From positions 1 to 64,000 of the forward strand of contig CAVBBL010000004.1 of assembly GCA_963593905.1 (NCBI GenBank): 64,000 nt of DNA, given 5' to 3'. Origin of the DNA: CAG-791 sp963593905 (GTDB taxonomy: Bacteria; Bacillota; Clostridia; Lachnospirales; Lachnospiraceae). Within the stretch, counting starts at the first letter, position 1. Every line of letters starts with the position of its first letter. This document shows positions 50,579 through 59,044 of the stretch, in pieces. The notes beneath the pieces were generated by a model. The model did no database searches, was not told the origin of the DNA, and worked only from the letters and a program-made list of their open reading frames with translations. The position numbers and the translations under genes are program-made.

Positions 50579-52072
50579 ATGCTGTTTAATTCTCTTGCAT
50601 TCGCGGTCGCTTTGCCGATTGTGTTCTGCATTTATTGGATATGTCCGGCCAGATACCGCTGGGGTGTCTTGCTGACAGTGAGTTATCTGTTTTGTGCCTG
50701 CTTTAACATCTTTTATGCGGTAGTGCTGCTGGTGACGACGGCAGTTTCCTATTTCATGGGACAAAGGATAGAGAAGGCACAGGATGGGCGGGCAAAGAGA
50801 GCGGCGGTGGTGACCGGCATTCTTTTCCTTGCAGCGGAGCTGAGCTTTTTTAAGTATACTACCTTCCTACTGGAAGAATTTAATGTACTGGCAGATCATT
50901 TTTCCTGGGATGTGCAGGCACCGACGCTGAAGATTGTGCTGCCTATGGGCATCTCTTTTTATGTCTTTCAGACGATCAGTTACCTGGCGGATGTTTATAC
51001 AGGAAAGATACCTGCAGAGAAACACTTCGGATACTATGCCCTGTACGTATCCTTTTTCCCGTCTATGATCTGCGGTCCTATCGGGCGGGCGGGGGATCTG
51101 CTGCCACAGTACAGACAGCGGCATACCTTTGATCAGGAAGCGGCGGCCTACGGAATCAAACTCATGGCCTGGGGATATTTTAAAAAGATTGTTATTGCGG
51201 ATACCTTGGCAGTGACGGTCAATCAGGTATATGGAAGCCTGGAGAGCTATACCGGTCTGATCCTCCTTGTCGTGGCTTTTATGTACAGCATCGAAATCTA
51301 TTGTGATTTTTCCGGCTACTCGGACATCGCCATCGGCCTGGCCAATCTGTTCGGCATTCATTTGCGAATGAATTTCAACAGCCCTTATTACGCCCATTCC
51401 ATCAGAGAGTTTTGGGGAAGATGGCATATTTCTCTGTCCACCTGGCTGCGGGATTATATCTATATCCCGCTGGGAGGGAGCAGGCGGGGGACGGTCAGAA
51501 GAATTGTTAATCTGCTGACCACCTTCGTAATCAGCGGCATATGGCATGGGGCTAATTGGACCTTTCTGATCTGGGGCATTCTCCACGGCTTTTATCAGGT
51601 GGCGGAGATCCTGGCAGGCAAGGCGATAGCGCTGGCAAAGAAAAGGAAAGGCACTGCAGAGAAAGACAGTGCGCAGAAAAGTGTTAGGGAGCGCCCGCTG
51701 CCGGTGCGCATAGTGCAGGTGATCGTGACCTTTCTGCTGATTACGGCAGCCTGGGTCTTTTTCCGGGCAGATTCTATGGAGGATGTCTGCTATATCTTCG
51801 GTCACATGTTTCACGGAATCGATGAGCCTTGGAATTATTTAAAGACTGCAGTCATCAGCCTTAGTATGGATTACACGGAGATGGTCTGGATTCTTTTGCC
51901 GATCATTCTTCTGACGGTAGGCGACGTATTGTCCCTAAAAAAGGACATGATTCTGGAGACCAGAAGCTGGAAGCCATGGGTGAAATATCCGCTTTATATG
52001 GTTTTTGTACTGCTTTTGCTGGTCTGCTCTGAGAAGGGCGTTGCCACGGAGTTTATTTACGCATCATTTTAG
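50579..52072 (+). CDS. MBOAT-family O-acyltransferase 1
   Basis: The 497-residue polytopic protein matches AlgI/DltB-like MBOATs: MLFNSLAFAVALPIVFCIYW, MGISFYVFQTISYLADVY, FSGYSDIAIGLANLFG, REFWGRWHISLSTWLRDYIY and the catalytic-His region GIWHGANWTF (His about residue 322). These enzymes pass an acyl group across the membrane to an exported polymer. The next gene is an SGNH-type protein 20 bases downstream, the usual partner that completes the transfer. Confidence 0.94.
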   Translation: MLFNSLAFAVALPIVFCIYWICPARYRWGVLLTVSYLFCACFNIFYAVVLLVTTAVSYFMGQRIEKAQDGRAKRAAVVTGILFLAAELSFFKYTTFLLEEFNVLADHFSWDVQAPTLKIVLPMGISFYVFQTISYLADVYTGKIPAEKHFGYYALYVSFFPSMICGPIGRAGDLLPQYRQRHTFDQEAAAYGIKLMAWGYFKKIVIADTLAVTVNQVYGSLESYTGLILLVVAFMYSIEIYCDFSGYSDIAIGLANLFGIHLRMNFNSPYYAHSIREFWGRWHISLSTWLRDYIYIPLGGSRRGTVRRIVNLLTTFVISGIWHGANWTFLIWGILHGFYQVAEILAGKAIALAKKRKGTAEKDSAQKSVRERPLPVRIVQVIVTFLLITAAWVFFRADSMEDVCYIFGHMFHGIDEPWNYLKTAVISLSMDYTEMVWILLPIILLTVGDVLSLKKDMILETRSWKPWVKYPLYMVFVLLLLVCSEKGVATEFIYASF

Positions 52073-52092
52073 GAAACTGCGGATTGGAGAAA

Positions 52093-53220
52093 ATGAAGAA
52101 ATTTCTGTGCAAGCTGCTGTTAGTGGCGGTGGGGGCAGTTCTGCTGCTTTTGGGGTTAAATCAGATCTATCTGCTGGACCACGCCAATCGCTACCACGAA
52201 CTGGATAAATTTAATGACATAAAGACCTATGACAGTAAGGTGCTGATTTCCAACATAGGCAGCTCTCACGGCGAGTATGATCTTAACTACGACGAACTTC
52301 GTCAGCGGGGGTATACCTGTTTTAACTTTGGACTGGCCAGTCAGAATTATGAACAGGACTATGCGATCCTGCAGCAATATCAGGATGACCTGCAGGAGGG
52401 AGGGGTGATGTTCATCCCTGTATCCTATTTTTCCTTTAATGATGAGGTGGTATCGGATAAAGAGAAGGAAGAGCGTTCGGTGCGCTATTACCAGTTTCTG
52501 GAGCCCAGATATATTCCGGAGTATGATTGGTATGTGGATGTGACGACCCACAGACTGCCTGTACTGACGGCAGAGGATAAACTTCTCAAGCTGCTGCCGG
52601 ATCTGTGGACGCAGAGCGGACTATCCGAAAAGCTATCTCTGAAGGCATTGGCCGCGGAGCAGCAGGAGGAGACAGAGAGTCTGCAGAGTGCGGACAGGCA
52701 GCAGACAGAGGATTCTCAGACGGAGGGTTCTCAGGCGGAGGGTTCTCAGGCGGGGGATACGCAGCAGGAAACTGACACAGAGCCGCAAGGCAGTGAGGTG
52801 ACTTTGGCAGATGCAGAGACTGTGCAGAGATTTGAGGAAATAGGTTATGAGCGGTACCAGAGGCATTTCGGCGGTAAGACAGACTATTTCCAGCAGGAAC
52901 AGATCGACCTTCTCAAAAAGATCATAGAGTTCTGCAAGGACAGAGGAATCACGCCTGTGCTGATCACCCCTCCCTACACGAAATATTATACGCAGTACAT
53001 CTCAGCCCAGTGGATGCAGCAGTTCTATGAAGTACTGGTACAGATCTGTCAGGAAGAGCAGACGGTGTACTATGACTATGGCACGGATGCGCGGTTTACA
53101 GAATCCCTGCAGTATTTTGGGGATCCGGATCATCTGAATACCGAGGGATCACAGTATTTTACCAGAATTCTGGAAGAGGAAGTGCCTGCTTTTGCACTGG
53201 TGCTGCAGCAGAATGGGTGA
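52093..53220 (+). CDS. SGNH/DltD-like partner of MBOAT 1
   Basis: The 375-residue protein has one N-terminal membrane anchor (FLCKLLLVAVGAVLLLLGL) and an extracellular SGNH-like domain: ISNIGSSHGEYDLNYDEL (serine block), VMFIPVSYFSF and the Asp-His block GDPDHLNTEGSQYF near the C-terminus. An insertion near residues 195-235 is low complexity (TEGSQAEGSQAGDTQQ) with visible 15-base DNA repeats. This plan matches DltD/AlgX-type partners of MBOAT proteins. ATG 52093 is taken as start, with GGAG close by. Confidence 0.8.
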   Translation: MKKFLCKLLLVAVGAVLLLLGLNQIYLLDHANRYHELDKFNDIKTYDSKVLISNIGSSHGEYDLNYDELRQRGYTCFNFGLASQNYEQDYAILQQYQDDLQEGGVMFIPVSYFSFNDEVVSDKEKEERSVRYYQFLEPRYIPEYDWYVDVTTHRLPVLTAEDKLLKLLPDLWTQSGLSEKLSLKALAAEQQEETESLQSADRQQTEDSQTEGSQAEGSQAGDTQQETDTEPQGSEVTLADAETVQRFEEIGYERYQRHFGGKTDYFQQEQIDLLKKIIEFCKDRGITPVLITPPYTKYYTQYISAQWMQQFYEVLVQICQEEQTVYYDYGTDARFTESLQYFGDPDHLNTEGSQYFTRILEEEVPAFALVLQQNG

Positions 53221-53314
53221 GAAAAAGATCCAAAAGCACAGAATGGATGAGACATCGCTGCGGCGCAGCGCAAATGTGCCAAAGAATGCACAGCTACAGA
53301 AAGGAAAGGTAAAG

Positions 53315-55141
53315 ATGATACCCTATCCCTTTGACAGCGAAGAACTGTTAAAAAAATCCAGAAAGATAAAAAAAGCACTGCTGGAGGACGGCAGTGAGCG
53401 GATAAAAAAGCGTATAGCCGTGCTGGGGGGCTCTACCACCCATGACATTGTGCGGATGTTGGAGCTTTTTCTGTTAGATCAGGGCATCAGTCCGGAGTTC
53501 TATGAGTCAGAGTATGCGCAGTACTATGAGGATGCAGTCTTTGGCAATGAGAAGCTGGATGCCTTTCAGCCGGATCTGATTTTTATTCATACGACATATC
53601 GGAATCTGCGGGAGCTCCCCGGCATGCAGGACAGTCCGGCGGATGTGGAAGCACTGACGGAGAGTACTTTTAACAGATTCAAGACGGTGTGGGAGAGCTG
53701 CGCACAGCGCTATCATTGCCCTGTCATACAGAATAATTTTGAATATCCCTATTGGCGTCTTTTGGGAAATCGGGATGCCTATGATGTGCACGGCAGGGTT
53801 CACTTTGTAAATGAATTAAACCATCGCTTTGCTGCCTACGCCGGAGAGCAGGAAGGTTTTTACCTGCATGATCTGAATTACCTGGCGGCTTCCTACGGCC
53901 TGGACCGATGGGCAGACCCAGGGTTCTGGCACCTTTATAAATATGCCATGGCCATGCAGGCGATTCCGGTCTATGCCTACAGCGTGGCGACCATTATCAA
54001 ATCCATTTACGGAAGAAACAAAAAGGCACTGGTTCTGGATCTCGATAATACCCTGTGGGGCGGCGTTGTGGGAGATGACGGACCGGAGGGGCTGGAAATC
54101 GGCATGGAGACACCTTTGGGACAGGTCTATCATGAGTTCCAGGATTATATAAAGCAGCAAAAGGAGATCGGTGTGCTGCTGACAGTGGATTCCAAGAACG
54201 ATGAGGAGAATGCACTGGCGGGTCTGCGGCATCCGGCAGGAGTCCTGCGGCCGGAGGATTTCGTGGCCATCAGGGCCAATTGGGAGCCAAAGAGCGAAAA
54301 TCTGGAGAGCATGGCAAAGCAGCTGAATATTCTGCCGGAATCCATGGTGTTTGTGGATGACAATCCTGCAGAGAGGGAAATCGTCCGGGCGCAGGTGCCC
54401 GGGGCTGCAGTGCCGCAGATGGAATCACCGGAGACATTTCTGCACACTATCGACAGAGCGGGTTACTTTGAGGTGACCAGTTTTTCGGAGGATGACAGAA
54501 AGCGCAATGATATGTATCAGCAAAATGCCAGAAGACAGGCGGCGCAGGCCAGCTTTGCTGATTACGGAGAGTATCTTAAGTCTCTGGAAATGAAAGCGCA
54601 GATTCGGCCCTTCGAGGAGATCAATTTTCCCAGAATCACGCAGCTGACCAATAAGAGCAATCAGTTTAATCTCACTACCAGGCGCTACACACAGCCGGAG
54701 ATCGCTGCTGCTGCCGGGGATCCGGAGTGCATCACTCTCTGCGGCAGCCTCACGGACAAATTCGGAGACAACGGCATCGTCTCTCTGGTCATCGGCAGTA
54801 TGGCAATGGCTATGACAGAGGAGGAAGAAGGCAAAAAGCCGGTGCCTACAGGGAAAAAGGCACTGCTCATTGACCTGTGGCTCATGAGCTGCCGGGTCCT
54901 TAAGCGGGATATGGAATTTGCCATGATGGATGCGTTGGTGGAGGCCTGCCGGGAGCAGGAAATCAGTGAGATCTACGGCTACTACTACCCTACTTCCAAG
55001 AATGGAATGGTGCGGGATTTCTACGGCCGCATGGGATTTGACAGAATTCATGAGGAGCAGGGAGGCAACACAGTCTGGAAATATTGTATTCCTGTATCTT
55101 ACGAGCCCCAAAATCATTACATTACGGTGACAGAGAGTTAG
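53315..55141 (+). CDS. FkbH-like HAD-IIIC family protein
   Basis: The 608-residue protein has three parts. An N-terminal SGNH-like domain (AVLGGSTTHDIVRML, residues ~36-50). A central HAD-IIIC domain with the DxDxT motif ALVLDLDNTLWGGVVGDDG (~240) and FVDDNPAEREIVR. A C-terminal GNAT-like domain (LTNKSNQFNLTTRRY; IYGYYYPTSKNGMV; FYGRMGFDRI). FkbH-type proteins of polyketide pathways take 1,3-bisphosphoglycerate and load a glyceryl group on an acyl carrier protein; a stand-alone ACP is encoded at 58073. ATG 53315 is chosen with AAGGAAAGG upstream. I infer that it loads a three-carbon acyl donor for the MBOATs. Confidence 0.9.
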   Translation: MIPYPFDSEELLKKSRKIKKALLEDGSERIKKRIAVLGGSTTHDIVRMLELFLLDQGISPEFYESEYAQYYEDAVFGNEKLDAFQPDLIFIHTTYRNLRELPGMQDSPADVEALTESTFNRFKTVWESCAQRYHCPVIQNNFEYPYWRLLGNRDAYDVHGRVHFVNELNHRFAAYAGEQEGFYLHDLNYLAASYGLDRWADPGFWHLYKYAMAMQAIPVYAYSVATIIKSIYGRNKKALVLDLDNTLWGGVVGDDGPEGLEIGMETPLGQVYHEFQDYIKQQKEIGVLLTVDSKNDEENALAGLRHPAGVLRPEDFVAIRANWEPKSENLESMAKQLNILPESMVFVDDNPAEREIVRAQVPGAAVPQMESPETFLHTIDRAGYFEVTSFSEDDRKRNDMYQQNARRQAAQASFADYGEYLKSLEMKAQIRPFEEINFPRITQLTNKSNQFNLTTRRYTQPEIAAAAGDPECITLCGSLTDKFGDNGIVSLVIGSMAMAMTEEEEGKKPVPTGKKALLIDLWLMSCRVLKRDMEFAMMDALVEACREQEISEIYGYYYPTSKNGMVRDFYGRMGFDRIHEEQGGNTVWKYCIPVSYEPQNHYITVTES

Positions 55142-55168
55142 CCGCAGACGGTAGATAAGGCTGATGAG

Positions 55169-55228
55169 CGGTTGCAAAGAAGCCTGTTGCAAAGCGGTCT
55201 GTTGTAAAGGAATCTGTTGTAAAGCAAG
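55169..55228 (+). repeat. 15-bp tandem repeat (4 units)
   Basis: Four units of the form CTGTTGYAAAGNNNN follow one another between the FkbH-like gene and MBOAT 2. Confidence 0.85.
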
Positions 55229-55246
55229 ACAGAGAGGACATTATCC

Positions 55247-56656
55247 ATGGTTTTCAGTTCAATGGTGTTTCTTTGGGTGTTCCTGCCCATTGTGTTTGTA
55301 CTGGCTTTTTTGATCCGAAAGCCCAGGTACCAGAATGTATTGCTGGTGATCGCCAGCCTGATCTTTTATGCCTGGGGAGAGCCGAGGTATGTGCTGCTGC
55401 TTCTTTTTTCCATCGTGATGAACTGGCTCTTCGGTCTGGCAATCGATGGATTTGAAAAGCAAAAGAAGCTTTGGCTGATCCTTAATATCCTGGCCAATTT
55501 AGGACTGCTGGGTTATTTTAAGTACAGTAATCTCTTCATCAGTACGATCAACCGTTTTCGGCCGGGACAAGAGCTGCCTTTGCTTACTATGACGCTGCCC
55601 ATCGGTATTTCCTTTTTTACCTTCCAGGCGCTGAGTTATACCATCGATCTTTACAGAGGAAAGTTCAAGGTGCAGAAAAATCTCCTGCACATGGCATTGT
55701 ACATGTGCCTCTTTCCTCAGCTGCTCTCCGGTCCTATCGTAAAATATAAGGACATTTACACAGAGCTGACAGAGCGAACCATGACCCGTGAAAAGGTTGC
55801 TCTGGGATTTCGCCGGTTTCTCTATGGACTTGGCAAGAAGGTGATCATTGCCAATGTGCTGGGTGAGGTAGTGGATACACTTTACGGCATGGATCCCGGC
55901 GTTATGGGAAGCGGAGCGGCCTGGTGCGCCGCCATCCTCTATACCCTGCAGATTTATTATGATTTTGCAGGATATTCGGATATGGCTATCGGCACGGCAC
56001 AGCTTTTCGGTTTTGACTATCCGGAGAACTTTAACTATCCTTATATCTCCTCTTCCATTCAGGAATTCTGGCGCAGATGGCATATTTCCCTTTCTACCTG
56101 GTTCAGGGACTATCTCTACATCCCGCTGGGGGGCAATCGTAAGGGGAAATACAGGACCTACCTGAATCTGTGGATCGTATTTGCGGTGACCGGCTTCTGG
56201 CATGGCGCCCGCTGGACTTTTCTGGGATGGGGACTTTATCATGGCTTCTTTATGATGATCGAGCGCATGGGATTTCATAAGTTCCTTAAAAAACATCAGA
56301 TTTTCGCTCACCTTTATGCAATTATTGTCTTTACAGTGGGGTGGGTATTCTTCCGGGCAGAAAGCATTGGACAGAGTCTTTCCATCATCAAGCGCATGTT
56401 CCTGCCCTGGATGTATATGCAGGATCAGTCAGGCATCATGACACTGCTGACTGCCAAGGTGCTGGTGACGATCCTGATCGCTGTCATTGGATGCGGACTT
56501 TTCCAGACTGTTTTTTCCACGGGAAAGCTGGCCGTGGCGGCGAAGAAATGGAAATACAGCCTGCCGGAGGCAATCTTCTGTACACTGATCTTTTTGTATT
56601 CCATATTGCTGCTGGCAAGCAATACCTATAATGCCTTTATTTACTTTAAGTTTTAG
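55247..56656 (+). CDS. MBOAT-family O-acyltransferase 2
   Basis: The 469-residue polytopic protein starts MVFSSMVFLWVFLPIVFVLA and contains LPIGISFFTFQALSYTIDLY, YDFAGYSDMAIGTAQLFGF, EFWRRWHISLSTWFRDYLYI and GFWHGARWTFLGWG (catalytic His about 316). This is the AlgI type. It is followed by an AlgX/AlgJ-like gene, so it forms a second MBOAT-partner pair independent of the first. GAGAGGAC precedes the ATG. Confidence 0.94.
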   Translation: MVFSSMVFLWVFLPIVFVLAFLIRKPRYQNVLLVIASLIFYAWGEPRYVLLLLFSIVMNWLFGLAIDGFEKQKKLWLILNILANLGLLGYFKYSNLFISTINRFRPGQELPLLTMTLPIGISFFTFQALSYTIDLYRGKFKVQKNLLHMALYMCLFPQLLSGPIVKYKDIYTELTERTMTREKVALGFRRFLYGLGKKVIIANVLGEVVDTLYGMDPGVMGSGAAWCAAILYTLQIYYDFAGYSDMAIGTAQLFGFDYPENFNYPYISSSIQEFWRRWHISLSTWFRDYLYIPLGGNRKGKYRTYLNLWIVFAVTGFWHGARWTFLGWGLYHGFFMMIERMGFHKFLKKHQIFAHLYAIIVFTVGWVFFRAESIGQSLSIIKRMFLPWMYMQDQSGIMTLLTAKVLVTILIAVIGCGLFQTVFSTGKLAVAAKKWKYSLPEAIFCTLIFLYSILLLASNTYNAFIYFKF

Positions 56657-56659
56657 GAA

Positions 56660-56729
56660 GGAGAATTCGCCTGCGCGAAATTCTCCTCGTGCAGCCGCAG
56701 ACAAGCTGCGGCATATAGAGGAAGAAAAT
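56660..56729 (+). repeat. Hairpin leader cassette, family 2 (before AlgX-like gene)
   Basis: GGAGAATTCGC/GCGAAATTCTCC (56660-56686) and GCCGCAG/CTGCGGC (56694-56712), then ATAGAGGAAG as ribosome site. Confidence 0.82.
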
Positions 56730-57875
56730 ATGAGGATGAAAAAAGCCGTACAATACTATTACATAGCAGCCTTCGCGGTGCTCTTGCTGCTTCCGGTGCT
56801 TTTTTACAAAACCATAGGAAACAAGCTGGTGGATACTACCAACTACGAAAACCGCACCATGGCGGCAAAGCCGGTGCTGTCCTTGCAGACGCTGGAGAGC
56901 TATCCTTCCGGCTTTGACAATTATTTCAATGATGCCCTGCCCTTCCGGAATCAGCTGATCTTTTTAAATGGGTTGGTGGACTATAAGTTCTTTCATACAT
57001 CTTCCTCCAATTCTGTGATCGTAGGTAAGGATGGATGGCTCTTTTATAAGGGGGCCCAGGTCAATGATGAGGATCCGATCTCTGATTACCGGGGCACGAA
57101 TCGTTACAGCCAGGAAGAATTGGAGCAGATCAGGGACAATATGCTCAGGGCCAGAGATACACTGGCCGAGATGGGCAGCAAGTTCGTGATCATGATCTGT
57201 CCGAATAAGGAGAGAGTGTACAGCGAGTATATGCCTGCGGTTTACGGTGAGAAGAGCGATGAGGGACGAATGCAGCAGGTGGTGGATTATCTGCGGGAGA
57301 ATACGGACCTGACCATCGTATGCCCCTATAATAATCTCCTGGCCTATAAGGAAAATTATCCGGAGCTGGAATTCTATTATAAATACGATACCCATTGGAA
57401 CAACGTGGGTTCCTATATCGGAGCGGGAGTGCTCAATGAGGCACTGGGCAATGAGATGCCGCCATTAGAGGGCTGCACCATCAATACCGTGGAGAGCAAT
57501 TCTGCCTTTGACCTGGCGAAGCTTCTGAATTTAGGGCAGTATCTGAGTAAGGATGCGGTCTATACAGTGAGCGGATACACGACGTACAGTATGGAAACAG
57601 AAAAAAATGCGGAGAGCACGGAGTTTCGTTTCCATAATCCCAACGGAGATGGCAGACAGGAGAAGCTGTTTATTATCGGAGACTCCTTCTCGACGATGAT
57701 GGCTCCCTATGTGGCCTGCAATTACAATGATGCTTATCTCAATTTCTATTACAATTATGATTATGAGATGCTGCAGCGGGAAGAGCCGGATGTAGTGGTC
57801 TATGAGACGGTAGAGCGCTATATGAACAATATGCTGCATTTTTCATTGGAGAATGGCATTCCGGCGTCAGAGTAA
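56730..57875 (+). CDS. AlgX/AlgJ-like SGNH protein, partner of MBOAT 2
   Basis: The 381-residue protein has one N-terminal membrane helix (YYIAAFAVLLLLPVLFY), then YFNDALPFRNQLI and VGKDGWLFYKG, hallmarks of the AlgX/AlgJ acetyltransferase group. The catalytic set is visible: YDTHWN (Asp220/His222) and IIGDSFSTMMAPY (Ser about 319). It acts outside the membrane, moving the acyl group from the MBOAT to the glycan. It starts after a family 2 leader cassette. Confidence 0.9.
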   Translation: MRMKKAVQYYYIAAFAVLLLLPVLFYKTIGNKLVDTTNYENRTMAAKPVLSLQTLESYPSGFDNYFNDALPFRNQLIFLNGLVDYKFFHTSSSNSVIVGKDGWLFYKGAQVNDEDPISDYRGTNRYSQEELEQIRDNMLRARDTLAEMGSKFVIMICPNKERVYSEYMPAVYGEKSDEGRMQQVVDYLRENTDLTIVCPYNNLLAYKENYPELEFYYKYDTHWNNVGSYIGAGVLNEALGNEMPPLEGCTINTVESNSAFDLAKLLNLGQYLSKDAVYTVSGYTTYSMETEKNAESTEFRFHNPNGDGRQEKLFIIGDSFSTMMAPYVACNYNDAYLNFYYNYDYEMLQREEPDVVVYETVERYMNNMLHFSLENGIPASE

Positions 57876-58072
57876 GTGTTCACAGGTTATATCTGGATTT
57901 TCCGGGAGAAAATGGGAAGGGCGCGGAATAGTTGCTGGTTTTTATATTTCAAGTATTGATTCTGTCTGTTCTTCCATGTATAGTAAAAAACATAGAAACA
58001 CCACGCGCCTGTATCGAAGAAGGATAGACAGAAAGGACAGGCTGCAGGAGACAGAATCAAGGGAGAAGTACT

Positions 58073-58315
58073 ATGGACAGAGACGAGATTCTCAGAGATT
58101 TAAATGAGGTATTCAGAGACGTATTTGACGATGAGAGTATTACCGTGGATGAGGAGACTACCGCAGAGGATGTAGACGGTTGGGATTCTCTGGAGCACAT
58201 CAATCTCATTGCTGCTGTAGAGCAGGAATTCGGCGTGAAGTTCTCTATGGGACAGGTGGTTTCCATGAAGAATGTAGGCGAGATGATGGACATCATTGAG
58301 GCACAGGTCAGATAG
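58073..58315 (+). CDS. Stand-alone acyl carrier protein
   Basis: The 80-residue acidic protein has the phosphopantetheine site in VDGWDSLEHINLIAAV (Ser39). It is of the type found near FkbH-like genes rather than the housekeeping AcpP (DSLDTVEL) and there is no adjacent DltA-like ligase. It would carry the acyl group made by the FkbH-like protein at 53315. GGGAGAAG precedes the ATG. Confidence 0.93.
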   Translation: MDRDEILRDLNEVFRDVFDDESITVDEETTAEDVDGWDSLEHINLIAAVEQEFGVKFSMGQVVSMKNVGEMMDIIEAQVR

Positions 58316-58417
58316 CAGTTGATATTATACAGTTTAGATTGGCAGGAGCAGTTTGCAGGACAGGATGTCATGCAGACCGGTGCCGGACATGCAGAGGCAG
58401 CTAAGCCAGAAAGAAAG

Positions 58418-58454
58418 AGGCCGGGGATCTCAAAAGGATCTCCGGCCTTTTATG
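58418..58454 (+). terminator. Terminator after the ACP gene
   Basis: AGGCCGGGGATC pairs with GATCTCCGGCCT around TCAAAAG, followed by TTT. It separates the ACP from the convergent VOC gene. Confidence 0.9.
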
Positions 58455-58501
58455 CTTTATGTGTTTTTTGTCCTATAACCCTATAACCCTGTTTTTATGT
58501 T

Positions 58502-58912
58502 TTATGTGAAATCAAAAGCCTGATCCAACAGCTCGATCATGCCCAGCGCCGGGTGCAGGAAGAACTGGACATCATGGCCGCCGCAGGCAGGAGCAGGGGA
58601 GGGCAGATCAATGGGCAAAAAGCCCTGCTCCCGCAGCTGCGCTGCGTCGCCGGCAAGGTCCTGGGAAATATAGCAGATATGATAGGGACTGTTTTTCAGG
58701 CGCTTTAGGAGACCGGAGACGGTGGAAGTATCCCGGTAAGGGCAAACCAGCTCAATGCAGGTGCCGTCAGAGCTTAGAAAGCTGATATCGATGCCTCTCT
58801 CTTCATCTCTGATCCAATCCTGAAGAATGGTATACCCCAGCGTGAGAAATGCCTCTCTGGCGGTCTTTTTTTTGACTAAATAGCCGATATGGTGTACTTT
58901 TAAATGGAGCAT
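58502..58912 (-). CDS. VOC-superfamily (glyoxalase-like) protein
   Basis: The 136-residue protein has the VOC fold: LHLKVHHIGYLVKKKTARE at the start, GIDISFLSSDGTCIELVCP and SPYHICYISQDLAGDAAQL in the middle, and GMIELLDQ at the end, similar to methylmalonyl-CoA epimerase-like proteins. His and Glu in HHIGYLV, CIELV and MIELL are likely metal ligands. AGAGAGGG precedes the ATG at 58912. It lies inside the acyl-transfer gene set but on the opposite strand. It may act on the carrier-bound acyl group (epimerase or lyase), which is speculation. Confidence 0.82.
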   Translation of the reverse strand: MLHLKVHHIGYLVKKKTAREAFLTLGYTILQDWIRDEERGIDISFLSSDGTCIELVCPYRDTSTVSGLLKRLKNSPYHICYISQDLAGDAAQLREQGFLPIDLPSPAPACGGHDVQFFLHPALGMIELLDQAFDFT

Positions 58913-59044
58913 GCGCTGCCCTCTCTTTCTTTCATGCATACCTTTGGCGCCGCAGCTTGCCGCGGCAGCGCGAGGAGCTTATTTCTTCAATATACGACGG
59001 GCAGCGGCCATTTTCAACCGCAGGTCGGAAGGAAAGAATCGTTC

